Origin: Acidobacteriota bacterium
GTDB taxonomy: Bacteria > Acidobacteriota > UBA4820 > DSQY01
Direction: 5' to 3'
Length of the DNA stretch: 12,431 nt
Assembly (NCBI GenBank): GCA_021814355.1
Contig: JAKAIJ010000059.1
Location: 1 to 12,431, forward strand
Both the position numbers and the translations under genes were made by a program. The notes beneath the pieces are model-generated. The model ran no database searches. It worked only from the letters and a program-made list of their open reading frames with translations, and was not told where the DNA came from. Positions 1 to 6,140 of the stretch are shown here, piece by piece; the first letter of the stretch is position 1, and each line of letters begins with the position of its first letter.

Positions 1-9
1 ACCTCCTCC
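1..9 (-). promoter_or_regulatory. Strong Shine-Dalgarno of a gene just outside the left edge (probably tuf)
   Basis: Read on the minus strand, the last bases of the window are GTTTGGAGGAGGT, a near-perfect anti-16S match. The start codon would fall just beyond base 1. Bacterial tRNA clusters of the order Thr-Tyr-Gly are often followed by tuf (elongation factor Tu), so tuf is the best guess. The coding sequence is not visible, so identity is inference. Confidence 0.55.
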
Positions 10-31
10 AAACTTCGAAGGGGCCCGTGTC

Positions 32-52
32 GCGGGGGAGTCTCTCCCCCGC
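32..52. other. GC-rich hairpin downstream of tRNA-Gly
   Basis: GCGGGGGAG (32-40) and CTCCCCCGC (44-52) form a perfect 9-bp stem with a 3-nt loop. It lies in the transcript between tRNA-Gly and the edge ribosome binding site. There is no T-tract on the minus strand, so it looks more like a processing or leader structure than an intrinsic terminator. Confidence 0.5.
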
Positions 53-62
53 TCTCCCCTTC

Positions 63-79
63 GTCGCGGGTTCCAATCC
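63..79. repeat. Inverted copy of the tRNA-Gly T-arm
   Basis: The reverse complement of 63-79 matches 111-127, the T-arm segment of tRNA-Gly, at 16 of 17 bases. The copy lies 18 bp downstream of the encoded CCA of that tRNA. In the minus-strand precursor RNA it is complementary to the tRNA T-arm and could compete with its folding. It may simply be debris from tRNA-gene rearrangement. Confidence 0.5.
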
Positions 80-96
80 GCGTCAAGGTCTGCCTT

Positions 97-172
97 TGGA
101 GCGGGCGACGGGATTCGAACCCGCGACCCTCAGCTTGGAAGGCTGATGCTCTACCAACTGAGCTACACCCGC
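97..172 (-). tRNA. tRNA-Gly(TCC)
   Basis: On the minus strand the 5' end is GCGGGTG at 172 and pairs with CGCCCGC (7 bp with one G-U). The D-arm reads GCTCAGTTGGTAGAGC. The anticodon stem TCAGC/GCTGA encloses loop CTTCCAA, giving anticodon TCC. The T-loop is TTCGAAT, and the 3' end is discriminator T followed by an encoded CCA (97-99). It is the last of three tRNAs in this operon and decodes GGA/GGG glycine codons. Confidence 0.96.
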
Positions 173-440
173 GGTCAACTTATTGAGTGGTGGAGGGGGT
201 AGGATTCGAAACCTGCGCCGCCTAAGAGCCTCGCTCGCGTCAGAATCCGCTCGCTGCGTTCCAAGGCGCCTCACGGTTTCCGGGGCGGGGCCCTCGGCTT
301 GATTCATCTCGCTGCGAACGCTGCTTCCTCATTGCGTCCTCAGCGGTGAATCTACGCCGTCTCCCGCCCTTCGAATCCCACGTCCTCTTCACCTCCTGCG
401 GATACATCCCGCCTTGCAGCAGGCCGAACTCGGCTTTGAG
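173..440. other. Long gene-free spacer between tRNA-Gly and tRNA-Tyr
   Basis: This 268-bp spacer is far longer than the 47-bp Tyr-Thr spacer in the same operon. I see no complete tRNA and no credible coding sequence. It holds a displaced tRNA-Tyr 3' fragment (183-210). It also holds an imperfect inverted repeat in the 300-357 area: GATTCA...CGCTG on the left and CAGCG...TGAATC on the right. A lone T-arm-like string, TTCGAATCCCACG, lies near 370. It reads as the scar of a small insertion or a rearranged tRNA array. Confidence 0.5.
183..210 (-). repeat. Displaced 3' end of tRNA-Tyr, 28-bp direct repeat of 436-463
   Basis: Bases 183-210 are identical to 436-463. They cover the encoded CCA, the discriminator, the 3' acceptor strand, the 3' T-stem strand and the T-loop of tRNA-Tyr, plus 5 bp beyond the CCA. 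After base 210 an extra A breaks the identity, although CCTGCG versus CCTACG hints at slightly longer ancestral homology. A 3'-end tRNA fragment placed downstream of an intact gene is the classic layout of a tyrosine-recombinase attachment site, but the enclosed 253 bp encodes no integrase. Confidence 0.75.
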
Positions 441-528
<88 letters not shown>

Positions 529-575
529 ACCAGGAGTCTAGGGGGCGTCGCCCCGGTTTCCGGTCTTCATGGCCC

Positions 576-650
576 TGGAGCCGATGAGAGGATTTGAACC
601 TCCAACCAACGGATTACAAATCCGCTGCTCTACCGTTGAGCTACATCGGC
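576..650 (-). tRNA. tRNA-Thr(TGT)
   Basis: On the minus strand the acceptor GCCGATG (5' at 650) pairs with CATCGGC. The anticodon arm GCGGA-TTTGTAA-TCCGT gives TGT. The T-arm is GGAGG-TTCAAAT-CCTCT, followed by discriminator T and an encoded CCA (576-578). It is the first tRNA of the operon, 39 bp downstream of the predicted -10 box. A small hairpin (GGGGCG-T-CGCCCC, 542-554) lies in the spacer to tRNA-Tyr. Confidence 0.96.
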
Positions 651-688
651 GCCTCGCCGTCCAGCTCATGACCGGCGAAAGCTTTAGC

Positions 689-717
689 ATATTACTACAA
701 TTCGCCCCCCGCTGCAA
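689..717 (-). promoter_or_regulatory. Predicted sigma-70-type promoter of the tRNA operon
   Basis: On the minus strand TTGCAG (712-717) is separated by exactly 17 bp from TAATAT (689-694). The region is AT-rich compared with its surroundings and lies just upstream of tRNA-Thr. The -35 match is only moderate (3 of 6), so placement rests on spacing, the -10 box and context. Confidence 0.55.
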
Positions 718-762
718 GTCCCTGGGTGAAGAGGCGAAGATGGCGAGGGAAGCCTCGGACAG

Positions 763-796
763 CCGGCTCTTTTCCTTATTAATACTAGTGAGCCGG
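763..796. promoter_or_regulatory. AT-rich inverted-repeat site between tRNA operon and lipoprotein gene
   Basis: CCGGCTC (763-769) and GAGCCGG (790-796) form a perfect 7-bp inverted repeat around a 20-bp core in which 15 bases are A or T, including ATTAAT and ACTAGT. Such a core is striking in a genome this GC-rich. It lies about 45 bp upstream of the -35 of the tRNA promoter and about 50 bp upstream of the lipoprotein promoter. It is a candidate protein-binding site or upstream activating element; no binding protein can be named. Confidence 0.4.
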
Positions 797-846
797 TTCG
801 CGCCATTTTGGCATCGCGGCGGACCCGCCGCCCCGCCTCCCGCCAG

Positions 847-875
847 TTGCTCCCGGGGCGGTAAGGCACTATCTT
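847..875 (+). promoter_or_regulatory. Predicted promoter of the small lipoprotein gene
   Basis: TTGCTC (847-852) is followed after 17 bp by TATCTT (870-875). The -10 box ends 19 nt before the ATG at 895, so the leader would be only about 12-13 nt, just enough to contain the GGGAG ribosome binding site (885-889). Confidence 0.45.
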
Positions 876-894
876 TCCGGTGACGGGAGCCGTC

Positions 895-1437
895 ATGCCC
901 ACTCCTCTGCGCCTGCTTCTTCCGCTCGCCCTCGCAGCCTGCGCGGCCTGCGCCGAGCGCGGCAAGCCCCAGGTCTACGACGTCGCCCCTGGTGCGGTTC
1001 CCGTAGAGGTGGCCACCTTCCTGGACGTGCGCATGGGGGTCGGCGTGGCCGCGCCCACCGTGGGTTGGTTCCAGCGCCAGGTCTCGCTCGAGCTGGCGCG
1101 GCGCGGCTTCGATCCTCGCCCGCTCCCGCTGGACCAGAAACCCTCCGGACAGGGGTACGCCCTTGACGGGCGGCTCTACGCCCTTCCCTCCCTTTTCGAG
1201 GGGGGGACCGACATCGGCGAGGTCTCCTTCCGGGCGAGGCTCACGCGGGACGGACGGACGGTTCTCGAAAAGAACTACCAAACCCGCGTCTGGTTCGGCT
1301 GGCACGCCATGGGGGAGATGGCCACCGCGGAGTCCTCCACCCGCGAGGCGCTCGCCCAGGCCCTGACCGACCTGGGCGCCGACCTCCAAGGGGCCGTTCC
1401 CGCCGCGGCGGCGGCCGCGCGAGGGAAGCGAAGGTAG
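895..1437 (+). CDS. Small putative outer-envelope lipoprotein, 180 aa
   Basis: The ATG at 895 is chosen over an in-frame GTG at 880 because GGGAG lies 5 nt upstream of it and the signal peptide then begins cleanly. Residues 1-15 are a hydrophobic leader ending in the lipobox L13-A14-A15-C16, so a lipid-anchored periplasm-facing protein of about 165 residues is expected. A hydrophilic mature domain follows, with a 'F-L-D-V-R' strand near the start, a helix resembling 'VSLELARRGFDP', and a Trp/Phe-rich stretch near residues 133-140. This recalls YajG-like or ABC-transport-auxiliary lipoproteins, but no diagnostic motif is visible and I do not assign a family. The C-terminus is an Ala/Arg-rich tail. 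It is monocistronic, divergent from the tRNA operon and convergent with the OPT gene. Confidence 0.8.
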   Translation: MPTPLRLLLPLALAACAACAERGKPQVYDVAPGAVPVEVATFLDVRMGVGVAAPTVGWFQRQVSLELARRGFDPRPLPLDQKPSGQGYALDGRLYALPSLFEGGTDIGEVSFRARLTRDGRTVLEKNYQTRVWFGWHAMGEMATAESSTREALAQALTDLGADLQGAVPAAAAAARGKRR

Positions 1438-1452
1438 CCTCCGAGACGTCCG

Positions 1453-1497
1453 CGAAAGCAAGAGGGGCGCCCCCGGGGGGCGCCCCTCGGTGCTTCG
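1453..1497. terminator. Long hairpin between convergent genes
   Basis: GAGGGGCGCCCCC (1462-1474) is followed directly by its reverse complement (to 1488), making a very stable palindrome. An outer stem CGAAAGCA/TGCTTCG (1453-1460 and 1491-1497) extends it with one bulge. It lies 15 nt after the lipoprotein stop and 11 nt after the OPT stop on the other strand, so it probably ends both transcripts. There is no real T-tract; the minus strand reads CTTGCTTTCG after the stem, which is the better terminator direction. Confidence 0.6.
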
Positions 1498-1508
1498 GAG
1501 AGCCCCGT

Positions 1509-3578
1509 TTAGTCGGTCTCCTCGGGCTTCGCCTTGTTGGCATCCCAGTAGAGGAAGGCGGCGAGGGCGAGGAAGACGAAGAGCCCGAGCCAGTTCTGGA
1601 AGCCCGGCGTGAAGACTTCCGGGAACCACTCGCTCATGCCGAACTTCTCGGGGTCCACTTCGAAGACGGTGGAGAGGAGCATCTTCGTGATGCCGTCAAA
1701 GACCCCCGCCAGCGCTCCGCCCGCGATGAACCCGGAGGCGATGAGGATGGACTTGTCGTTGCGCGCCTTGGAGAGCTTCTTGTCCTTGGTGGACTTCTGG
1801 ACGAGCCAGCCCACAACGGCGCCCAGGAGGATGGGGCTGTTGAGTTCGATGGGGAGGTACATTCCCAGCGCGAAGGCGAGGGCCGAGATCCCGAGCATGG
1901 AGACGATGACGGCGATGACCGCGCCGAGGCCGTAGAGGAGCCAGGGGACGTCCTGGCCGCCCATGAAGGCGTTGGCCACCGCCGCCATGGCGCCGGCCTG
2001 AGGCGCCGGGAGCGGGTTGGCGTGCTCGGGGGAGGGCGTGCCGTAGCCGTAGACCCGCGCGAAGAGCATGTTCACCGCGGTCACCGTGAGGCTCGCCAGC
2101 GCGGAGCCGAGGATGTTGCTCCACTGGATGGCCTTCGGCGTGGAGCCCAGCCAGTGGCCGATCTTGAACTGGGTGACCAGCGACCCCGACATGGAGAGGG
2201 CCGTACACACGACGCCGCCGATCAGGAGGATCGCGAGCATGCCCGGGCTTCCCTTGAGCCCGAGGGCGGCGAGGGTCACCGCGCCGATGATGAGCGTCGT
2301 GAGGGTCATCCCCGAGATGGGGGTCACCGAGATCATCGCCACGGCCCACGCTGAAACCGCCGAGAAGAGGAAGACGATGAGGAAGGTGAGCACGAGGGAG
2401 ATCAGCGAGAGCAGGAGCGCGTTGGGCTGTCCGGCGACCACCACCAGCCAGAAGTAGACGAGGATGGCGACGGCCAGCGCGGCGGCCATTCCGAAGACCG
2501 TCGTCATCCGGATGTCCAGGTCGAGGCGCGAGGCGGCGGCTCCCTCCTCGTGCTTCTTGAAGAGCTGGGCGAACACCTTCTGGAGCGCCTGCTTGATGAC
2601 GGGGGACATCTTCAGGATGGAGATGACGCCGGCGGCGAAGATGCCCCCGATCCCGATGTTGCGCACGCCGGGGTGGAGCACCGCGTCCCCCGCGCCCTTG
2701 AATCCGAAGAAGATGTCGCGGTACGAGGCGGCCGAGTAGTCCGGGCTCACCGCGCCGAAGAGGGGGATGAGCACGAAATACGAGAGCATGGAGCCGGCCA
2801 TGATGATCGAGGCGTACTTCACCCCGATGATGACGCCGAGCCCCAACACGGCCGCCGAAGTGTTCATGGCGAAGACGCCCTTCACTCTCTGGGTGAAGTC
2901 GCGGAGCGCCGGCACCGCCGCCGTGGTGAAGATGTCGCTCCAACCCTTCAGCGCGAGGGCGATGTAGTCCAAGACGATCCCGATGCCCAGGGAGTAGACA
3001 AGGACCTTGGCCTGGCTGCCTCCCTTCTCGCCTGCGACGAGGATCTCCGTCGTCGCTGTCCCTTCGGGAAAGGGGAGCTTCCCGTGCATCTCGTGGGTGA
3101 AGTACTTCCGGAAGGGGATGAGGAAGAGCACCCCGAGGACGGCGCCGAGGAAGGGAACGAGAAAGATCTGGAGGAAGGTTGAGACGGCGCTGTTCCCCTT
3201 GTCGAGGCCGAGCATGAAGATCGCCGGCATGACGAAGACCGATCCGCCGACGACGATGCCCGAGGTGGCGCCGATGGCGAGAATGTTCACGTTCTCGATG
3301 AGGACGCTTTTGCGGCGGGCCAGCGCCGAGAAGCCCACGGCGAGGATGCTGATGGGGATGGCGGTCTCGATCCCCTGGCCGAGCTTGAGCGCGATGTAGG
3401 AGGCGGCGGCTGAGAAGATGAGGATCATCAGGAACCCGAAAACGATCGAGCGCCGGGTCACCTCGGGCACCCCCGCCTCCTGGTGGCAGATGGGCGTGTA
3501 GGCCTCGCCCGGCCCGAGCTCCCGATAGGCGTTTTCCGGAAGCTTGCTGCTGTCGTTCCCCTTCGCGTCCTCGCTCAT
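1509..3578 (-). CDS. OPT-family oligopeptide transporter, 689 aa
   Basis: This is a polytopic inner-membrane transporter of the OPT/YSL superfamily; characterised members are proton-coupled importers of oligopeptides or metal chelates. A short hydrophilic N-terminus (1-42) is followed by many hydrophobic segments, beginning with residues 44-63 and 75-87. The family signature after the third to fourth helix is plain: KLPFPEGTATTEIL at 167-180. The length is normal for bacterial members. The frame stays open about 290 bases upstream, but I start at the ATG at 3578: GAGGGGAG lies just before it, the added N-terminus would be Arg/Pro-rich and non-homologous in character, and a promoter fits immediately upstream. 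It is monocistronic. The substrate cannot be told from sequence; peptides are the default for bacterial OPTs. Confidence 0.92.
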   Translation of the reverse strand: MSEDAKGNDSSKLPENAYRELGPGEAYTPICHQEAGVPEVTRRSIVFGFLMILIFSAAASYIALKLGQGIETAIPISILAVGFSALARRKSVLIENVNILAIGATSGIVVGGSVFVMPAIFMLGLDKGNSAVSTFLQIFLVPFLGAVLGVLFLIPFRKYFTHEMHGKLPFPEGTATTEILVAGEKGGSQAKVLVYSLGIGIVLDYIALALKGWSDIFTTAAVPALRDFTQRVKGVFAMNTSAAVLGLGVIIGVKYASIIMAGSMLSYFVLIPLFGAVSPDYSAASYRDIFFGFKGAGDAVLHPGVRNIGIGGIFAAGVISILKMSPVIKQALQKVFAQLFKKHEEGAAASRLDLDIRMTTVFGMAAALAVAILVYFWLVVVAGQPNALLLSLISLVLTFLIVFLFSAVSAWAVAMISVTPISGMTLTTLIIGAVTLAALGLKGSPGMLAILLIGGVVCTALSMSGSLVTQFKIGHWLGSTPKAIQWSNILGSALASLTVTAVNMLFARVYGYGTPSPEHANPLPAPQAGAMAAVANAFMGGQDVPWLLYGLGAVIAVIVSMLGISALAFALGMYLPIELNSPILLGAVVGWLVQKSTKDKKLSKARNDKSILIASGFIAGGALAGVFDGITKMLLSTVFEVDPEKFGMSEWFPEVFTPGFQNWLGLFVFLALAAFLYWDANKAKPEETD

Positions 3579-3615
3579 GGTCTCCCCTCTTCGCTCTCCC
3601 GGGACGAGAGGGATC

Positions 3616-3644
3616 AGCATACTGGAGGGCGGGGCTCGCCGCAA
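3616..3644 (-). promoter_or_regulatory. Predicted promoter of the OPT transporter gene
   Basis: On the minus strand TTGCGG (3639-3644) lies 17 bp from TATGCT (3616-3621). The -10 box ends 37 nt before the ATG at 3578, leaving a leader of about 30 nt that includes the ribosome binding site. The -35 match is weak. Confidence 0.4.
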
Positions 3645-3842
3645 GCGGAGGGAGCGCCGCGCTCCGCTCCCATCACGGAATGAGGCGCACCTCCTCCGCG
3701 GCGGGTCGAGCCCGAGTCGGGGCCCCGCCGCATGTGGCGCCTCATCCGGAAAACCCACCGAGGACGGGCCTTCCGCCAGGGTCGAGCGCCATCTCCGGCC
3801 GGCTACTACCTCTTGTGGTGCACTTGGCTTCAGCACAACTTC
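3645..3842. other. Intergenic stretch with no gene seen
   Basis: These 198 bp separate the OPT promoter from the promoter of the 36-aa gene. Several GC-driven open frames cross it, but none has a ribosome binding site or protein-like composition. The right third (from about 3800) becomes markedly AT-richer as it nears the 3843 promoter. Confidence 0.5.
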
Positions 3843-3871
3843 TTGACAGGAGTCGCTTTTCATCATATATT
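3843..3871 (+). promoter_or_regulatory. Near-consensus sigma-70 promoter of the 36-aa basic protein gene
   Basis: TTGACA (3843-3848) matches the -35 consensus perfectly. After exactly 17 bp comes TATATT (3866-3871), matching 5 of 6. This is the best promoter in the window, inside an AT-rich patch. The expected start is near 3878, giving a leader of about 58 nt. Confidence 0.85.
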
Positions 3872-3936
3872 ATGGGTGACACCAGGGATTGCACTTCAGT
3901 GACGGAGCGAAACAAGGATTAGCGAAGGAGGAGAGC

Positions 3937-4047
3937 ATGGCGGTGAAGAAGGCGGCGAAGAAGCCCGTGAAGAAGGCCACTGTCAAGAAGGCGGCGAAGA
4001 AGACCACGACTGCCAAGAAGGTCGTGAAGAAGGCCAAGAAGAAGTAA
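3937..4047 (+). CDS. 36-aa Lys/Ala-rich histone H1-like basic protein
   Basis: The ATG at 3937 follows AAGGAGGAG with 3 nt spacing, an excellent ribosome binding site, and the frame ends in TAA at 4045. The product has 17 lysines, 8 alanines, 5 valines, 4 threonines and one proline, with no acidic or aromatic residue. Lysines come as pairs about every four residues (4-5, 8-9, 12-13, 17-18, 21-22, 27-28, 31-32, then 34-36). This composition matches the Lys/Ala repeat tails of bacterial H1-like nucleoid proteins, which bind nucleic acid by charge. Here the tail is the whole protein. Nucleic-acid binding is inference from composition. It has its own promoter and terminator, so it appears monocistronic and strongly expressed. 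Confidence 0.85.
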   Translation: MAVKKAAKKPVKKATVKKAAKKTTTAKKVVKKAKKK

Positions 4048-4055
4048 GCCGGAGA

Positions 4056-4078
4056 CCCGGCCGTGAGCCGGGCCTTTT
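4056..4078 (+). terminator. Intrinsic terminator of the 36-aa gene
   Basis: CCCGGC (4056-4061) and GCCGGG (4067-4072) form a 6-bp GC stem with a 5-nt loop, followed by CCTTTTCG. It begins 8 nt after the TAA. An outer pair CCGGAGA (4049-4055) and TCTCCGG (4082-4088) could enclose the whole unit. Confidence 0.75.
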
Positions 4079-4104
4079 CGTTCTCCGGTCCGGCGACGGA
4101 ACCG

Positions 4105-4169
4105 GGAGGGCGGTCCAGCGGCACCTGGATCGCCCTCCTCCGGAGGGCGAAAGGCCCGGCGATTTTTTT
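4105..4169 (+). other. Mutually exclusive hairpins with a T7 run upstream of uvrC
   Basis: Three arms share one sequence: GGAGGGCG (4105-4112), its complement CGCCCTCC (4131-4138), and GGAGGGCG again (4142-4149). Arm 2 can pair with arm 1, extended by TCCAG/CTGGA to a 14-bp stem with one G-U and a CGGCAC loop. Alternatively it pairs with arm 3 (8 bp, loop TCC). A run of seven T follows at 4163-4169. The T-run is 13 nt past the second stem, so a textbook terminator is not formed. The arrangement resembles an attenuator or a backup terminator for the gene upstream. The rest of 4079-4313 holds no gene I can support. Confidence 0.45.
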
Positions 4170-4267
4170 CTCCCCTCACATCTTTACCTTTGCCCGGCGC
4201 CGCGACGCCTTGCATCCGGAGCCGTGGCGCGGGCATCGCGGCCTATGGGAGTTTTTCAGCCGCCCGC

Positions 4268-4297
4268 TAGCCACCCATATCCGCCTTCCGCTATGCT
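4268..4297 (+). promoter_or_regulatory. Predicted promoter of uvrC
   Basis: TAGCCA (4268-4273, 4 of 6) and TATGCT (4292-4297, 4 of 6) are separated by 18 bp. The -10 box ends 16 nt before the ATG at 4314, which would leave a leader of about 10 nt beginning at the GGAGG ribosome binding site. Confidence 0.4.
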
Positions 4298-4313
4298 CTT
4301 TCGCGGAGGCGTC

Positions 4314-6107
4314 ATGCTCGACCGTCCCCCGTCACCGCCGCCCGAGAAACCCGGCTGCTACATCTTCCGCGGGATGGCGGGGCGCCCCCTCTACGTGGGC
4401 AAGGCGCGGAACCTGCGCGCGAGGGTCTCCTCCTACTTCCAGGAGGGGATCGCCCCCAAGATCGCGCGCCTGCGGCGCGAGGCCGAGGCGCTCGAGTACG
4501 TGGTCACCGCCTCCGAGTGGGAGGCCTACCTCCTCGAGAACAACCTCATCAAGCAGTTCCGCCCGCCCTTCAACGTCCTGCTCAAGGACGACAAGACCTA
4601 CCCCTACCTCAAGCTCACCCTGAAGGACGTCTACCCCAGGGCGCTGCTCACCCGGCGGCCCTCGCGGGACGGCGCCCTCTACTTCGGCCCCTTCGTCCCC
4701 GGCGGGCAGGCGAAGCGCAACCTGAAGCTCCTCCAGGAGCGATTCCGCGTCGTTACCTGTTCGGACCCGCTCGACGGGAGCCGGCCCCGACCCTGCCTCT
4801 ACTACGAGATGGGCCAATGCTACGCGCCCTGCATCCGGGGCCGCGTGGCGCCCGCCTTCTACCGGCGCGCGGTGGAGGAGGCCCGGCTCTTTCTAGAGGG
4901 CCGGACCGCCCAGCTGCGGAAGGAGCTGGAGGCGAGGATGACCGAGGCCGCGGGCCGGCAGGACTACGAGCTCGCCGCCCACTACCGCGACTTGGCGCGG
5001 GCCACGGAGGCGCTGGGCGGGCGCCAGGCGGTCTCGCGGCCCGGCGAGGGCCACTGGGAGCTCTTCGCCCTCGCCGGGGGACCCGAGACCTTCGTGCTCT
5101 GCGCTTTCTCGGTCCTGGAGGGAAAGGTGGTGGACCGACGCAGCTGGCGCGTCGCCGAGTCGGAGCTGCCGCGGGGCGAGCTCTTAGGAACGCTGCTCAC
5201 GCGGCTCTTCGGCAACACCCCGGTCCTCCCTGACGGCGTGGCGGTGGAAGAGCCCTTCGAGGGGATGGAACTGCTCTCCCGGTTCCTCACGGAGCGTAAG
5301 GGGCGGAAGGTCCCGGTGGTTCGCCCCCGCCGCGGGGAGAAGGCGCGCCTGCTGGCGACGCTCCTGGAGAACGCGAAGCTGGAATTCTCCGCCAAGGCCG
5401 ACCCGGTCCGGGTCCTGCTGCCCCTGGCGCGGGCGCTGGGGCTCGCGGCGCCCCCGCGGACCATCGAGTGCTTCGACGTCTCCCACAGCGCGGGAGAGGC
5501 CACGACCGCCTCGTGCGTGGTCTGGACGGCGGGCCAGATGGACCGCCGCCGCTACCGCCACTTCCACGTGCGCAAGGCGGGGGGGGCGGACGATTTCGCC
5601 GCCGTGGCGGAGGCGGTGGGCCGGCGCTACGCGCGGCAGCTCGCGGAGGGTGAACCCCTGCCCGACCTGTTGCTCATTGACGGCGGGCCCGGGCAGGTGA
5701 ACGCCGCGCGAGCCGCGCTCGCCCCGCTCCTTCCCGATCCGCCGCCCTTGGCGGGCCTCGCCAAGCGCGAGGAGTGGCTCTACCTGCCTGGGCGGACCGA
5801 GCCCGTGGTCCTCCCGAAGGAGTCCCCGGCCCTCCACCTGCTCCAGCAGGTCCGCGACGAGGCCCACCGGTTCGCCCTGGCGCGGCACCGGGCCCGCCGG
5901 GAGCGCGCCCGCCTCGCCTCGCCGCTTCTGGCCATTCCCGGCGTGGGCCCCGTCACCGCGAAGAAACTGCTGAGGGCCTTCCTCACCACCGGGGCGGTGC
6001 GCGCCGCCTCCCAGGAGCAGCTCGCGGCGGCCGTGGGCGCCGCCGCCGCCCGCCGCATCCGCGCCTGGGCCGCGGGGTCCCCGCCGGCCACCCCGTCGCC
6101 GGGGTGA
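4314..6107 (+). CDS. uvrC: UvrABC nucleotide excision repair endonuclease subunit C, 597 aa
   Basis: UvrC makes the 3' and 5' incisions flanking a lesion after UvrA/UvrB recognition. All domains are present in order. The N-terminal GIY-YIG nuclease has G14-C15-Y16 and Y27-V28-G29, followed by KARNLRARVSSYF. Four cysteines, C149, C161, C169 and C173, have the spacing (12, 8, 4) known for the UvrC iron-sulfur site. The UVR motif for UvrB contact lies near 207-235. The RNase H-like domain has D388 (FDVSH), D456 (LLLIDGGPGQV) and H518. Tandem helix-hairpin-helix motifs begin with IPGVGP at 541. The ATG at 4314 is chosen because GGAGG (4305-4309) precedes it and the GIY-YIG domain starts within 15 residues; upstream starts at 4224 (GTG) and 4293 lack a good site. 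No uvrA or uvrB is in the window. Confidence 0.97.
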   Translation: MLDRPPSPPPEKPGCYIFRGMAGRPLYVGKARNLRARVSSYFQEGIAPKIARLRREAEALEYVVTASEWEAYLLENNLIKQFRPPFNVLLKDDKTYPYLKLTLKDVYPRALLTRRPSRDGALYFGPFVPGGQAKRNLKLLQERFRVVTCSDPLDGSRPRPCLYYEMGQCYAPCIRGRVAPAFYRRAVEEARLFLEGRTAQLRKELEARMTEAAGRQDYELAAHYRDLARATEALGGRQAVSRPGEGHWELFALAGGPETFVLCAFSVLEGKVVDRRSWRVAESELPRGELLGTLLTRLFGNTPVLPDGVAVEEPFEGMELLSRFLTERKGRKVPVVRPRRGEKARLLATLLENAKLEFSAKADPVRVLLPLARALGLAAPPRTIECFDVSHSAGEATTASCVVWTAGQMDRRRYRHFHVRKAGGADDFAAVAEAVGRRYARQLAEGEPLPDLLLIDGGPGQVNAARAALAPLLPDPPPLAGLAKREEWLYLPGRTEPVVLPKESPALHLLQQVRDEAHRFALARHRARRERARLASPLLAIPGVGPVTAKKLLRAFLTTGAVRAASQEQLAAAVGAAAARRIRAWAAGSPPATPSPG

Positions 6108-6140
6108 CGCCCTCTTGCACCCGAACGCCGGGGGGTCTTC

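Noticed and set aside
83..307. Minus-strand open frame ending in a GVAQLVEH-like peptide
   Set aside because: It is a translation of tRNA-Gly and its spacer; such peptides are a well-known artefact of tRNA genes.
538..1629. Long minus-strand frame across tRNA-Thr and antisense to the lipoprotein gene
   Set aside because: It crosses a tRNA, a promoter and a terminator hairpin, and is Arg/Gly/Pro-rich as expected for an antisense frame of GC-rich DNA.
3579..3866. N-terminal extension of the OPT transporter
   Set aside because: The extension is Arg/Pro-rich, lacks a ribosome binding site at its start, and spans a predicted promoter; the ATG at 3578 has a strong site.
4150..4170. The T7 run as a canonical intrinsic terminator
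   Set aside because: The nearest strong stem ends 13 nt before the T-run, too far for a standard terminator; reported as an ambiguous switch-like element instead.
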